A stretch of 64,000 nt of DNA from Blastococcus sp. Marseille-P5729 (GCF_900292035.1 NZ_OMPO01000001.1:1123192-1187191); one strand, 5' to 3'. Shown: positions 33,496 to 42,714, counted from the stretch's first letter. A program made the numbers and translations. Notes: generated by a model not told the origin, from the letters alone.

Positions 33496-34073
33496 GCCTC
33501 ATTCGTCGCGACCGCCGAATGAACCATCCACTTGCCCGCATCCTCGATGACGAGTTGCGCCTCGACCCGGGTGCCGGGTCCTCCCCTCGCGACGACCTGA
33601 CCACCGGAAATGCTCACCATCTCCTCGGTGCTGCCGTCGCGACACTCTATGACCGTCGCGCCGTTCCCCACAATGACCACTTCGAGTGGACCGAACGTGA
33701 TCCCTCCGCTAGGTTTTCTGTCTTCAGCGGCAAACTGCTGGAACACCTTGACCCAGTTCTCGACGACGGGTTGCTCCGCGAAGGGGGTAAAGGCGGCGCG
33801 AACCTCGTCGTCGGTCGGCGTCGTCAACGTGTAGATCGCGTTGTAGTAACCCTTGTACTGATCAACCACCGCCTGCTCGTCCGGGGAGAACGACGAGCTC
33901 GCGGAAGCGGCCGACTCGCTGCCGGACGAGACTTCCGAAGTCTCAGAGGCGGTAGCGGACGATGTTGCATCGCTAAGGTCGGTGGGCTGGGTGGGCTCAT
34001 CGGTACATCCCGCGCCGGTCATCACGAACGCGCCGACCATCATCCCTGCGGCCCATCGCATGACACGGCCCAT
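33489..34073 (-). CDS. Lipoprotein (copy 1), paired with the secreted protein
   Basis: 194 residues from the ATG at 34073. A signal peptide ends in a lipobox-like TGAGC (Cys near residue 23), then a Ser/Thr/Glu-rich linker. The mature domain (FSPDEQAVVDQYKGYYNAIYTL...) is a small alpha/beta fold with IECRDGS and a C-terminal cysteine (ATNEAC) that could pair. Its first ~120 residues are identical to copy 2, the rest differs (FAEDRKPSGG versus ATEGSEPGG). Function unknown; surface-attached. Confidence 0.75.
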   Translation of the reverse strand: MGRVMRWAAGMMVGAFVMTGAGCTDEPTQPTDLSDATSSATASETSEVSSGSESAASASSSFSPDEQAVVDQYKGYYNAIYTLTTPTDDEVRAAFTPFAEQPVVENWVKVFQQFAAEDRKPSGGITFGPLEVVIVGNGATVIECRDGSTEEMVSISGGQVVARGGPGTRVEAQLVIEDAGKWMVHSAVATNEAC

Positions 34074-34159
34074 CGTGCACTCCCCGCTCGTCGGCGTCCC
34101 TCGCTCGCTTCGAGCTCCAGCCGCCACAGAATAACCAGCGCACGACGGTCAAACCAGGG

Positions 34160-34168
34160 TTGTCCACA
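34160..34168. promoter_or_regulatory. TTGTCCACA, DnaA-box-like, before copy 1
   Basis: TTGTCCACA matches the actinobacterial DnaA-box consensus (9/9) and lies at the edge of the repeat, ~90 nt upstream of the lipoprotein start. A second identical site marks copy 2. A single box may be chance. Confidence 0.3.
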
Positions 34169-34293
34169 ACGCCATCTGCGACGAATACTCCCGCCCAATC
34201 CGGAAAGCTCCTGCAGCACTGCCGAGGTGCGCTCAAAGATCTCGAAAAGGCAGCCTGCCTGCACAGAACTCCGCCTCGCCGGTTACTGGTCGG

Positions 34294-34335
34294 TAGTTGT
34301 CCCCGGATGCGGCAATCCCGCCGCAGCTGGGGACA
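34294..34335. terminator. GTCCCC hairpin of copy 2
   Basis: Same fold as at 32591-32628, but the inner stem is a perfect TGCGGC/GCCGCA, so a C/T change in copy 1 is compensated as a wobble. Likely a terminator for the minus-strand secreted gene. Confidence 0.5.
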
Positions 34336-34359
34336 TGTTGTTCTGTGCCGCCTGGCCCG

Positions 34360-35220
34360 TCAGTCGGAGTTCGGGTCGATGAGCTCCGGCTTCGCCGTCA
34401 GGACGGCGATCGGGATCGTCGCCGGTGCGCTCACGAGGTCGGGCAGAGTGCCGCCCACGGTGCTCGTACCGTCGAAGCCGGTCCAGGTCACCGAATAAGC
34501 AACCTGCACCGTCACATTCCACGAACCACCGTCGGTCTCCTGCGTGAACTGCACCGAACACGTAGGCGACGGCTCATCCATCGGAGTGCCCGCCGGAACC
34601 GGCGTCCCCGGTCCGGCGCAGGACTTCTGCGCGGTCGCACCATCGTTCGGGTCGATGATGATCGTGTGCGGAGCAATCGTCGCCTGCACCCAGACCGGGC
34701 CGACCTCGACCCGCGGCGTGAGAGTCGTCCATTGCGAGGAGTTCATCCACACCCAGGTGTGTACGTTCTTCAACGTCGCCCGCCGACCATCCTGCAGCAG
34801 ATAGAAAGGATCCAGACTCACCTCCGGTGTCACCACCGTCACCGACGTGACAGCTGACTGCGCCAACACCTCCGGCGAAGGCAACGCCGGCGCAGGCGCC
34901 GGCGCCGCTGTTACCGGCGCTGGCTGGCAGCGCGGATTCGTGGCGGCCAACAACCCGCACGTGCCTATAGGTGGAGCTCCGGCTGCGACGAACGGGCTTA
35001 CGGGCACGGCCGCAGTATCGCCGCGAGCAGTGATGGTCGAGGTTTCGCTTCCCGCCGGTGGCTGACTCGAGCTGCTTCCGCTGCCGCGGTCGCTCGTGTT
35101 ACCGCGGACGCTAACCGAGTTGGCTTGCTTTTCGGCCCCAACATCATCGGCAAAACCGGGCGCCGCGACGATTAGAAGACCAACGGCCAGCCCAATAGCT
35201 CGCCGTCCGGTCGTCAGCAC
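34360..35220 (-). CDS. Secreted protein with conserved C-terminal domain (copy 2)
   Basis: 286 residues from a GTG at 35220, coupled to the lipoprotein gene (overlap 7 nt). Signal peptide (RRAIGLAVGLLIVAAPGFAD). The variable segment (~30-115) is unlike copy 1, with a CGLLAATNPRCQPAP block bearing two cysteines. The last ~170 residues are nearly identical to copy 1 (only a few substitutions, e.g. MNSSQW for MNAAQW, SAPATI for SAPVTI). Confidence 0.8.
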   Translation of the reverse strand: MLTTGRRAIGLAVGLLIVAAPGFADDVGAEKQANSVSVRGNTSDRGSGSSSSQPPAGSETSTITARGDTAAVPVSPFVAAGAPPIGTCGLLAATNPRCQPAPVTAAPAPAPALPSPEVLAQSAVTSVTVVTPEVSLDPFYLLQDGRRATLKNVHTWVWMNSSQWTTLTPRVEVGPVWVQATIAPHTIIIDPNDGATAQKSCAGPGTPVPAGTPMDEPSPTCSVQFTQETDGGSWNVTVQVAYSVTWTGFDGTSTVGGTLPDLVSAPATIPIAVLTAKPELIDPNSD

Positions 35221-35798
35221 CCGCCCTCCGTCGCATTAGCTTCTTGCACCAGCCATTCGCCGGAATCGCTAAGGAACAGCTCTGCAACCACCTTCGTCTC
35301 CGGAGAACCGTGAGACTTCGTAGACTTGTCCGCCGACGAAATGACCAATTCTGACGTGCCGTCGCGGCATTCGATCACCACAGCCACCTGCCCCGTAATG
35401 GCGACCTCGAGCGGACCAAACTGGATTTCGCCACCTGGCTCGCTTCCTTCAGTCGCCAGTTCTTGGAACACCTTCACCCAGTTCTCGACCACATGCTGTT
35501 CGGCATAGGGGGTGAAGGCGGCGCGAACCTCGTCGTCGGTCGGCGTCGTCAACGTGTAGATCGCGTTGTAGTAACCCTTGTACTGATCGACCACCGCCTG
35601 CTCGTCCGGGGAGAACGACGAGCTCGCGGAAGCGGCCGACTCGCTGCCGGACGAGACTTCCGAAGTCTCAGAGGCGGTAGCGGACGATGTTGCATCGCTA
35701 AGGTCGGTGGGCTGGGTGGGCTCATCGGTACATCCCGCGCCGGTCATCACGAACGCGCCGACCATCATCCCTGCGGCCCATCGCATGACACGGCCCAT
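35214..35798 (-). CDS. Lipoprotein (copy 2)
   Basis: 194 residues from the ATG at 35798. First ~120 residues identical to copy 1 (lipobox TGAGC, Ser/Thr/Glu linker, FSPDEQAVVDQY). After DEVRAAFTPYAEQHV it diverges but keeps the frame (VENWVKVFQELAT, IECRDGTSELVIS, LVQEANATEGGC), including the internal and the terminal cysteine. Function unknown. Confidence 0.75.
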   Translation of the reverse strand: MGRVMRWAAGMMVGAFVMTGAGCTDEPTQPTDLSDATSSATASETSEVSSGSESAASASSSFSPDEQAVVDQYKGYYNAIYTLTTPTDDEVRAAFTPYAEQHVVENWVKVFQELATEGSEPGGEIQFGPLEVAITGQVAVVIECRDGTSELVISSADKSTKSHGSPETKVVAELFLSDSGEWLVQEANATEGGC

Positions 35799-35884
35799 CG
35801 TGCACTCCCCGCTCGTCGGCGTCCCTCGCTCGCTTCGAGCTCCAGCCGCCACAGAATAACCAGCGCACGACGGTCAAACCAGCG

Positions 35885-35893
35885 TTGTCCACA
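35885..35893. promoter_or_regulatory. TTGTCCACA, DnaA-box-like, before copy 2
   Basis: Second 9/9 match to the actinobacterial DnaA box at the same place relative to the lipoprotein gene as in copy 1. Confidence 0.3.
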
Positions 35894-36154
35894 GACCGAT
35901 TCGCGGTCATCGACTGATACACGAGCACTGGCGGCTTGAGGCGTCTCTGCCGGCGTCCGGCCGTCATCGACGAACGTGGGGTCGCACTCGCGGGCTGCGT
36001 CTTGGCCGCTGGACAGAGACGAACGTGCGGTTGGCGGCCGTGCGCGCCGACGGGGTGGCCCGCCCCCACCCCCGCGCGACCACAGGCCGGAAGAGAGGAC
36101 TTCTAGGCACCCCGGGAATCACCACGTGGCTGTGCGGTCGCGGGCTGCCGAAAC

Positions 36155-37795
36155 CTAGGCGTGCTTGATCTCGGCGGCCTTCTCCAGGCCAAGCTGCTCG
36201 ATCGAGGTCTGCCGCATATCTACCTTGCGGATCTTGCCGGTCACCGTCATCGGGAACTCATCGGCGACGATCACATACCGCGGGATCTTGAAGTGGGTGA
36301 TCTTGCCGCTGCAGAACTCCCGCACCCGCTCCGAGTCGAGATGTTCGGACGCCCCGGGCTTCATCTTGATCCAGGCGCACAGCTCCTCGCCGTACTTCTC
36401 GTCCGGGACGCCGACCACCTGCACGTCCTCGATGTCGGGATGGGTGTAGAGGAACTCCTCGATCTCCCGCGGGTACACGTTCTCGCCGCCGCGGATGATC
36501 ATGTCCTTCAGCCGCCCCACGATGTTGACGTAACCCTCTTCGTCCATGGTCGCGAGGTCGCCGGTGTGCATCCACCCATCGACGACTGCCTCGGCGGTCT
36601 TCTCCTCGTTGTTCCAGTAGCCGAGCATCACCGAGTACCCCTTGGTGCAGTACTCGCCCGTCTCGCCGTACCCCACGGTCTCACCCGTCGCCGGGTCGAC
36701 GACCTTGATCTCGATGTGCGGCAGCACCCGACCGACGGTCTCGGTACGCCGCTGCAGGTTGTCGTCCATGCGCGTCTGGCACGACACCGGGGAGGTCTCG
36801 GTCATGCCGTAGCAGTTCGTGATCCCCTCCATGTTCATGTCCGAAACGATCCGCTTGGCGACCTCGATCGGCGCCGACGAGCCAGCGATCACCCCCGTGC
36901 GCAGCGACGACAGATCGCGCGGGTTCTTGTCGAGCTCGGCGAGCATCGCGATGAACATCGTCGGTACGCCGTACAGCGCGGTGCACTTCTCGGCCACGAC
37001 CGCATCGAGCGTGATCACCGGATCGAACGCCGGCGCTGGGATCACCGTGCAGGTGCCGTGCGTGAGCGCGCCGAGGTTGCCCATCACCATGCCGAAGCAG
37101 TGGTAGAACGGCACCGGCAGGCAGACCCGGTCCTCCTCCGTCCACGCCTGCGTCTCGGTCATGAAGTAGCCGTTGTTGAGGATGTTGCGGTGCGAGAGCG
37201 TCGCGCCCTTCGGGAAGCCGGTCGTGCCCGAGGTGTACTGAATGTTGATCGGCTCGTTCTGCTCGAGGCCGTTCATCACTTCGTGGATCCGGTCGACGTC
37301 CGCCTCGGTCGACATCAGGTCGTTCCAGCTGTCCTCGCCGAAGAAGATCAGCTTTCTGACCGTCGGGGTCTCCGATTGGACGTCGAGCAGCATCTGCTTG
37401 TACTCGCTGGTCTTGAACGACACCATCGCGATGACCATCGAGATCTCGGACTGGTTCAGCACGTAGGCGAGCTCGTGCGAGCGGTACGCCGGGTTGATGT
37501 TCACCAGGATCGCGCCGATCTTCGCTGTCGCGTACTGCGTGATCGTCCACTCGGCGCAGTTCGGCGCCCAGATGCCGACCCGATCGCCCTTCTTCACACC
37601 AAGGTCGAGCAGGCCCGTGGCGACCCGGTCGACGTCCTCGTTCAGCTCGCGCCAGGTCCACCGTCGACCGCTCTGGACCTCCACGATCGCCTCGCGGTCG
37701 CCGAAGCGCCCGACGGTCTTCTCGAGCATCTCGCCGATGGTCTCGGTCAGCAGTGGCGGGGTGTCCTCGCCCTTGCGGTAGGCCTCTCCGGTCAT
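36155..37795 (-). CDS. AMP-binding long-chain acyl-CoA ligase (FadD-like)
   Basis: 546 residues from the ATG at 37795, with GGAG 8 nt upstream. ANL motifs: [20 protein letters not shown] (~195-214), [33 protein letters not shown], and [13 protein letters not shown] with the catalytic Lys near the C-terminus. It makes acyl-CoA from a fatty or related carboxylic acid. Divergent from the CaiB-type gene, so the two may share regulation and substrates. Confidence 0.92.
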   Translation of the reverse strand: MTGEAYRKGEDTPPLLTETIGEMLEKTVGRFGDREAIVEVQSGRRWTWRELNEDVDRVATGLLDLGVKKGDRVGIWAPNCAEWTITQYATAKIGAILVNINPAYRSHELAYVLNQSEISMVIAMVSFKTSEYKQMLLDVQSETPTVRKLIFFGEDSWNDLMSTEADVDRIHEVMNGLEQNEPINIQYTSGTTGFPKGATLSHRNILNNGYFMTETQAWTEEDRVCLPVPFYHCFGMVMGNLGALTHGTCTVIPAPAFDPVITLDAVVAEKCTALYGVPTMFIAMLAELDKNPRDLSSLRTGVIAGSSAPIEVAKRIVSDMNMEGITNCYGMTETSPVSCQTRMDDNLQRRTETVGRVLPHIEIKVVDPATGETVGYGETGEYCTKGYSVMLGYWNNEEKTAEAVVDGWMHTGDLATMDEEGYVNIVGRLKDMIIRGGENVYPREIEEFLYTHPDIEDVQVVGVPDEKYGEELCAWIKMKPGASEHLDSERVREFCSGKITHFKIPRYVIVADEFPMTVTGKIRKVDMRQTSIEQLGLEKAAEIKHA

Positions 37796-38021
37796 TCGCA
37801 ACTCCGGTGCTGTACGGGGGCGTTGCGGGATCAACGCCAGCGTGTTGAGGATGGGCTCGGGACAGCCCACGGTGGCCTCATTCTGCCGACTCGCAGCGCT
37901 GTTGGCTAGGTCACGAAGCCTGCCCGGCTATGCACCGTGCGACGGCCGCGATTTAATCGACGACAGACCGCACGTTTGTATAGAACCTAGCCGCGGCGGA
38001 CGCCGCAGAGGGAGACACCGC

Positions 38022-39227
38022 ATGGGACCGCTCAAGGGCATCAAGGTCATCGAGATCGCCAGCCTGGCACCCGCCCCGATGGGGACGACGATCCTGGCCG
38101 ACCTGGGCGCCGAGGTCATCCTCGTGGACCGGCCCGGTGGCACCAAGGGCGGCGCCAACACCGGCGACGGCAACCCGGTGCGGCGCAACCGCCGCTCGAT
38201 CACCCTCGACCTGAAGAAGCCCGAGGCGCTGGAGATCCTGTTGAAGCTCTGCGACGAGGCTGACGTGTTCGTCGAGGGCTTCCGTCCCGGCGTCACCGAG
38301 CGACTCGGCCTCGGCCCTGACGACCTCGCCGCCCGCAACCCCGGCATCGTCTACGCACGCATGACCGGCTGGGGCCAGACCGGCCCGCTCGCGCAGACCG
38401 CCGGCCACGACATGAACTACATCGCGATGACCGGCGTCCTGCACATGCTCGGCAAGTCCGGCGACAAGCCGCAGTTCCCGGCCAATCTGCTCGGCGACTT
38501 CGGTGGCGGCGGCATGCTGATGGCGCTGGGCATCCTCGCGGCGCTGGTCGAGCGGGCGAGCTCCGGCAAGGGCCAGGTCGTCGATGCCGCGATGGTGGAC
38601 GGCGCCGCCCAGCTCGCCTCGTTCATCTTCGGCCTGCGTGGCGCCGGTCAGTGGAGCGAGCCGCGCGGTGAGAACCTGCTCGATGGCGGCGCACCCTTCT
38701 ACGACACCTACGAGTGCGCGGACGGCGGGTATCTCGCCGTCGGCTGCATCGAGCCGCAGTTCTATGCCGAGTTCCTCAAGGGACTAGATATCGACCCCGA
38801 ATCCCTGCCGCACCAGCACGACCGCGAGCAGTGGCCAGCGATCAAGGCCCGCTTCGCCGAGACGATCGCGAAGCAGCCGCGCGCCCACTGGGAGCAGGTC
38901 TTCGAGGGCACCGACGCCTGCGTCGCGCCGATCCTGTCCCCCGACGAGGCGTTCGTGCACCCCGCGAACACCGAACGGGGGGTCTTCACCGAGATCAACG
39001 GCGTCCCCCAGCCAGTCGGCGCGCCTCGGTTCAGCCGCACGGTCAATGACGCGCCGAAGGCGCCGCCGCCCGCCGGCGAGAACAACGACGAGATCCTCGC
39101 CGGCATCGGCTACTCGGCCGACCAGATCCAGCAGGCGAAGGACGCCGGCGCCCTCGGGTGGCCGACCGCGAACGTTGAGCGCCGCCAGGCCGGGCGTCTC
39201 ACACGTGGGCTGATCGGGCCGCCCTAA
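38022..39227 (+). CDS. CaiB/BaiF CoA-transferase (alpha-methylacyl-CoA racemase-like)
   Basis: 401 residues from the ATG at 38022, which has GAGGGAG 9 nt upstream; upstream ATG rejected. Family motifs: GPLKGIKVIEIASLAPAPMG, ADLGAEVILVDRPGG, RRSITLDLKKPEALEIL, VDVFVEGFRPGVTERLGLGPD (with Asp-Val-Phe...), YARMTGWGQTGPLAQTAGHDMNYIA and GENLLDGGAPFYDTYECADGG. It moves CoA between acids or epimerises 2-methylacyl-CoA. The HDxNYIA stretch of the racemase group is present. Confidence 0.92.
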   Translation: MGPLKGIKVIEIASLAPAPMGTTILADLGAEVILVDRPGGTKGGANTGDGNPVRRNRRSITLDLKKPEALEILLKLCDEADVFVEGFRPGVTERLGLGPDDLAARNPGIVYARMTGWGQTGPLAQTAGHDMNYIAMTGVLHMLGKSGDKPQFPANLLGDFGGGGMLMALGILAALVERASSGKGQVVDAAMVDGAAQLASFIFGLRGAGQWSEPRGENLLDGGAPFYDTYECADGGYLAVGCIEPQFYAEFLKGLDIDPESLPHQHDREQWPAIKARFAETIAKQPRAHWEQVFEGTDACVAPILSPDEAFVHPANTERGVFTEINGVPQPVGAPRFSRTVNDAPKAPPPAGENNDEILAGIGYSADQIQQAKDAGALGWPTANVERRQAGRLTRGLIGPP

Positions 39228-39230
39228 ACT
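39225..39230 (+). promoter_or_regulatory. Possible -10 box for the metallophosphoesterase gene
   Basis: TAAACT with 9 nt to the ATG at 39240. Spacing suggests a leader of zero to four nt. It overlaps the stop codon of the CoA-transferase. Confidence 0.3.
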
Positions 39231-39239
39231 CGACGGATC

Positions 39240-40934
39240 ATGCCTGACAGCCCTCGCCCGGACGACGCGATCCCGCCGTCCGACCACACCGCCGAGCCGG
39301 CCGATCCGGACGTCGTACCCGTCAAGCCCCGTGAGCGCTCGGACGACGCGCTCATCGAGAGCGAGACGGTCCGGCGCCGGTGGCGTGAGCATCCGGTCGC
39401 GAGGATCTTCGCCCGGATCGCGGTTGCGCTCGGCGGGGTACTGATCGGCGTCCTGCTGGGTGGCCAGACCACCGCCGACATCGGGCCGATCCGAGTCAGC
39501 GCCGAGCTCTTCGTCGGGCCGGGTCAGGCCGTGCTGCGGATCCCGCCGCTCGGAGCGCTCGAGGTCGACGCCTACGAAGGACCGCTCCGTCTGGAGATGA
39601 CGGTGCTGCAGGTCGACCAGGCCAAGGCCACGCAGTACGTCAACGGTGCTAGCAGCCTGGACCAGCTCACCGCCGAGGTCGAGAGCGACCTGCGTGACAC
39701 TCTGCAGGCGCTCGCGCTCAGGACCGTGGGGTGGGCGATCGTCGGCGGCGGGATCGCCAGTTTCCTTATGTTCCGGCGATTTCGCGAGGCGCTGATCTCG
39801 GTCGGGACGTCGGTCGCGCTGATCGTCGCCACCGGCGTCGTCGGCTACCTGACCTTCGATGCGAAGGCACTGCAGCAGCCGACGTACACCGGCCTGCTCG
39901 CGCAGGCTCCTGCGATCGTCGGCAACATCACCGACCTGGCCGACAAGTTCGCCGACTACCGCAAGTCTCTGGTCAAGCTGGTCACCAACGTGTCGACCCT
40001 CTACACCGCCGTATCGACGCTGCCGACGGATCCGGGCACGGGAAACACGACGAAGGTGCTGCACGTCTCCGACATCCACATGAATCCCGCCGGGTTCGAC
40101 CTCATCGCCAGCCTCGTCGAGCAGTTCCAGATCGACTTCGTGATCGACACCGGCGACCTCGTCGACTGGGGCACCCCACAGGAGTCGAAGACCTTCGAGA
40201 CCATCGGCGGGCTCGGCATCCCCTACGTGTACATCCGCGGCAACCACGACTCGCTCACCACCCAGGAGCAGGTTGCCCAGTACCCGAACGTCACCGTGCT
40301 CGAAAAGAGCACCGTCGAGATCGAAGGCCTGACCATCGTGGGCGTAGGGGATCCGCGGTTCAGCCCGGATCGGACGACGTACGACGACTCCAGCCTCGAC
40401 GAGGCGGTCGAGAAGTCGGCCGAGGACTTCGCCGAGTACGTCGCGGACCTCGATGAGGGGCCCGACATCGTGCTGTTCCACGACCCGAAGCCGGAGGAGA
40501 TCCTGCAGGAGACCGGGCCCATCGTGCTGTCCGGGCACCGCCACAAGCGCACCGTCGACCAGCTCGACAACGGGACGCTGCTGATGGTGCAGGGGTCGAC
40601 CGGGGGCGCCGGTCTGCGCGGCCTGGAGGGCGAGGACCCGACTCCGTTGACCGCGACGGTCCTCTACTTCGACACCGAGACCAACGAGCTGATCGCGTGG
40701 GATGACATCCGGCTGGGTGGGCTGGGCCAGACCGACGTGTCGATCGACCGTAGCCTCGCCCCCGAGGCGATCGAGGAGGCGGAGGAGTCAGCCGCGAGCA
40801 TCACGCCGAGTGAGTCTCCCGCGCCGGACGACGACACCTCCCGCCCGTCGGGCCCGACGAGCGGGACGGCGCCGTCCGAGCCGCAGACCACCGCCGAGCC
40901 CACCCCCGCTACGACTGCCAGCCCCGGCGGCTAG
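39240..40934 (+). CDS. Membrane metallophosphoesterase
   Basis: 564 residues. A ~45-residue acidic N-terminus, a TM helix (VALGGVLIGVLLGG), an extracellular ~110-residue region, two more TM helices (~160-210), then the calcineurin-like domain: LHVSDIHMN (DxH), DTGDLVDWG, RGNHDS (GNHD), VLFHDPK and VLSGHRHKR (GHxH). All metal ligands are present. The C-terminal ~60 residues are Ser/Thr/Pro-rich and disordered. Likely a surface-exposed phosphoesterase; substrate unknown. Confidence 0.9.
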   Translation: MPDSPRPDDAIPPSDHTAEPADPDVVPVKPRERSDDALIESETVRRRWREHPVARIFARIAVALGGVLIGVLLGGQTTADIGPIRVSAELFVGPGQAVLRIPPLGALEVDAYEGPLRLEMTVLQVDQAKATQYVNGASSLDQLTAEVESDLRDTLQALALRTVGWAIVGGGIASFLMFRRFREALISVGTSVALIVATGVVGYLTFDAKALQQPTYTGLLAQAPAIVGNITDLADKFADYRKSLVKLVTNVSTLYTAVSTLPTDPGTGNTTKVLHVSDIHMNPAGFDLIASLVEQFQIDFVIDTGDLVDWGTPQESKTFETIGGLGIPYVYIRGNHDSLTTQEQVAQYPNVTVLEKSTVEIEGLTIVGVGDPRFSPDRTTYDDSSLDEAVEKSAEDFAEYVADLDEGPDIVLFHDPKPEEILQETGPIVLSGHRHKRTVDQLDNGTLLMVQGSTGGAGLRGLEGEDPTPLTATVLYFDTETNELIAWDDIRLGGLGQTDVSIDRSLAPEAIEEAEESAASITPSESPAPDDDTSRPSGPTSGTAPSEPQTTAEPTPATTASPGG

Positions 40935-41072
40935 GTCTGGACGAGCCGGTGGCTGGGTCGGCGTGACAAAGCGCACCCCGGGTGGCGCGGCGGTTCGCCG
41001 ATCCCTTATGCTTCTTGAGCCCCAAACGACGGGACGCGCCCTGCAGGATGCGTGCGGTCGGGCGGAGGGTGA

Positions 41073-41145
41073 GGCCCCATCGTCTAGCGGTCCAGGACTC
41101 TGCCCTTTCACGGCAGCAACACGGGTTCGAACCCCGTTGGGGTCA
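41073..41145 (+). tRNA. tRNA-Glu (UUC)
   Basis: Acceptor GGCCCCA, D-arm CGTCTAGCGGTCCAG, anticodon stem-loop CTGCCCTTTCACGGCAG with anticodon UUC, T-arm CGGGTTCGAACCCCG. Closing pair of the acceptor includes a G-U. No CCA encoded. First of three clustered tRNAs. Confidence 0.95.
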
Positions 41146-41182
41146 CGAGGTACTATCAAGTGCTTCAGAAACTGAATAGCAA

Positions 41183-41256
41183 GGCCCTGTGGCGCAGTTG
41201 GTTAGCGCGCCGCCCTGTCACGGCGGAGGTCGCGGGTTCGAGTCCCGTCAGGGTCG
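41183..41256 (+). tRNA. tRNA-Asp (GUC)
   Basis: Acceptor GGCCCTG, D-arm GGCGCAGTTGGTTAGCGC, anticodon loop CTGTCAC with GUC, T-arm GCGGGTTCGAGTCCCGT. The bases after the discriminator are CCA (41257-41259), so the 3' CCA seems to be encoded, unlike the neighbours. Confidence 0.95.
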
Positions 41257-41292
41257 CCAGCATTGCGAGCGACGAGCAGTACATGTAGCCAA

Positions 41293-41365
41293 GGCCAGGT
41301 AGCTCAGTTGGCAGAGCGTCCGACTGAAAATCGGAAGGTCGGCGGTTCGACCCCGCCCCTGGCCA
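41293..41365 (+). tRNA. tRNA-Phe (GAA)
   Basis: Acceptor GGCCAGG, D-arm AGCTCAGTTGGCAGAGC, anticodon loop CTGAAAAT with GAA, T-arm GCGGTTCGACCCCGC. No CCA encoded. Last of the cluster and followed by a terminator. Confidence 0.95.
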
Positions 41366-41373
41366 CTCCAAAG

Positions 41374-41406
41374 CCCCAGGTCAGAACGCAGGTTTTCGAC
41401 CTGGGG
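41374..41406 (+). terminator. Terminator of the tRNA cluster
   Basis: CCCCAGGTC (41374-41382) pairs with GACCTGGGG (41398-41406) over a 15-nt loop and is followed by TTCGTCGTTTCCC. Right after tRNA-Phe. Confidence 0.65.
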
Positions 41407-41749
41407 TTCGTCGTTTCCCAGATCCCTACGGTAGACGAGTCTCGACAGTCGTCGAGCGAGACAGCGCCACGACCCACCATCCACGGTCGTCGAGCGAGAC
41501 AGCGCCACGACCCACCACCCACGGTCGTCGAGCGAGACAGCGCCACGACCCACCACCCACGGTCGTCGAGCGAGGGAGCGCCAGCGACCGACGTCGAGAC
41601 GCCGCAACCGACGACGTGTTTGTGGACGGCGATCTCGGCGTCGCTCGTGCCTCGCTCGCTCGATCACCGTGGTTCCGGCCCAGCACACCGCGCTCGACCA
41701 CCGACGTTCCGGCCCAGCACACCGCGCTCGATCCCGCGGCAGGCAGATG
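41407..41749. other. 343-bp gap made of repeats
   Basis: Between the tRNA terminator and the ZIP gene the sequence is the 38-bp minisatellite, the shared extragenic block (41633-41672) and a short two-unit repeat around TTCCGGCCCAGCACACCGCGCTCGA (in part). No gene. Confidence 0.75.
41448..41599. repeat. 38-bp minisatellite (four units)
   Basis: Four copies of a 38-bp unit (GTCGTCGAGCGAGACAGCGC...) start at 41448, 41486, 41524 and 41562; the last diverges. All of the unit is repeated, with no unique spacers, so it is not a CRISPR. The motif is the reverse complement of the one in 6713-6730. A further block at 41633-41672 is nearly identical to 6691-6730. Confidence 0.85.
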
Positions 41750-42550
41750 TCACTGCACGACGGCGAGGGTCAACGCCATCAGCGCCATGCCGCCGATCAG
41801 CGCGTAGATCGCCACGTGATGCTCGCCGTACTTCTCGGCGGTCGGCAGCAGCTTGTCCAGTGACACGAACACCATCACGCCGGCCACGGTGGCGAGTGTG
41901 AGGCCGAAGATCGTGTCGGTCATGAACGGCTGGATCAGCAGATAGCCGAGGACGGCGCCGACCGGCTCGCTGAGGCCGGTGAGTGTCGCGAACCCCGCCG
42001 CCTTCCAGCGGCTACCGGTGGCGACTCGGATAGGGACGGCGACGGCGACGCCCTCCGGGATGTTGTGCAGTGCGATGGCGATGACGATGGGAAGCGCGAG
42101 CCGCGGGTCCTCCAGGGCCGTCACGAAGGTGGCGAAGCCCTCCGGGAAGTTGTGCAGCGCGAGCGCGAGCCCCACCATGACGCCGGTGCGCAGCAACGCC
42201 GGGTCGATGCCCGCCCCGTTTCCCATGCCCCCGGGTTCGAGCGGTTCGTGCGGGTTGATCGACATCGGTACCAGCCGGTCGATGATCGCAATCAGCGCCA
42301 CGCCAGCAAAGAACCCGGTGAAGACCCACCACGGCACCGCGTCCTCGGGCTGCTCCCGGCCGATGTACTCGGCCGCCGCAGGCATCATCTCCGCGAACGA
42401 CAAGAAGATCATCACGCCTGCGGAGAAACCGAGGCCGCCAGCGAGCAGCTTCGGGCCAGGCTGCTTCCCGACCGCGATGATGACCCCGCCGATGCCGGTA
42501 GCCAGGCCAGCGAGCAGCGCAACCCCGAGCGCGAACCAGACTCCCTGCAC
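41750..42550 (-). CDS. ZIP family metal transporter (ZupT-like)
   Basis: 266 residues from the GTG at 42550, which follows TATTCT by 6 nt (leaderless) and gives the normal ZIP length; a longer GTG start at 42631 would add a hydrophilic stretch and has no ribosome site. Eight helices. Metal site: HNFPEGFATFV and HNIPEGVAVAVPI carry the HNxPEG motifs of helices 4 and 5. It imports zinc or other divalent metal. It is divergent from the GH13 gene. Confidence 0.85.
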   Translation of the reverse strand: MQGVWFALGVALLAGLATGIGGVIIAVGKQPGPKLLAGGLGFSAGVMIFLSFAEMMPAAAEYIGREQPEDAVPWWVFTGFFAGVALIAIIDRLVPMSINPHEPLEPGGMGNGAGIDPALLRTGVMVGLALALHNFPEGFATFVTALEDPRLALPIVIAIALHNIPEGVAVAVPIRVATGSRWKAAGFATLTGLSEPVGAVLGYLLIQPFMTDTIFGLTLATVAGVMVFVSLDKLLPTAEKYGEHHVAIYALIGGMALMALTLAVVQ

Positions 42551-42556
42551 CGAGAC

Positions 42557-42562
42557 AGAATA
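42557..42562 (-). promoter_or_regulatory. -10 box for leaderless ZIP transcript
   Basis: TATTCT on the minus strand, then 6 nt, then GTG at 42550. It supports the shorter start for this gene. Confidence 0.4.
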
Positions 42563-42714
42563 CGGACGCCCATCCGCGCCCGATGACCTAGGCAGGATCT
42601 GGCCGCTTGGCTGCTCGTCGTCGATCAGCACGCGACGTTACGAGCGCGTGAAGCAAGACCGGCCCGCAGGGCGAATCGGTTGAGCCGCGCGTACAGGTCG
42701 GCAAGGCTGGGGAC

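Larger units (their letters stand above)
32577..34168. repeat. Tandem duplication, copy 1
   Basis: Direct repeat of a unit containing a hairpin, a secreted protein gene and a lipoprotein gene. The outer parts (32577-~33190 and ~33792-34168) are nearly identical to copy 2; the middle (~33190-33790) is clearly divergent. Confidence 0.9.
34284..35893. repeat. Tandem duplication, copy 2
   Basis: Second copy of the unit, nearly identical to copy 1 at both ends (34284-~34899 and ~35518-35893) and divergent in the middle (~34899-35518). The 115-bp spacer 34169-34283 separates the copies. Confidence 0.9.

Noticed and set aside
36161-37909. 582-residue frame opposite the acyl-CoA ligase
   Set aside because: Antisense shadow of a well-supported gene; His/Arg/Val-rich composition is an effect of GC-rich codons, and no family or ribosome site is seen.
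38784-40544. 586-residue minus-strand frame over the CoA transferase and phosphoesterase
   Set aside because: Runs opposite two genes with all catalytic motifs; low-complexity Asp/Arg/Val composition.
41448-41599. Regular 38-bp repeats that might be a CRISPR
   Set aside because: The whole unit is repeated and there are no unique spacers; it is a minisatellite and no cas genes are near.
41248-41688. Minus-strand frames across the tRNAs and minisatellite
   Set aside because: They translate tRNA genes and repeats; not protein-coding.
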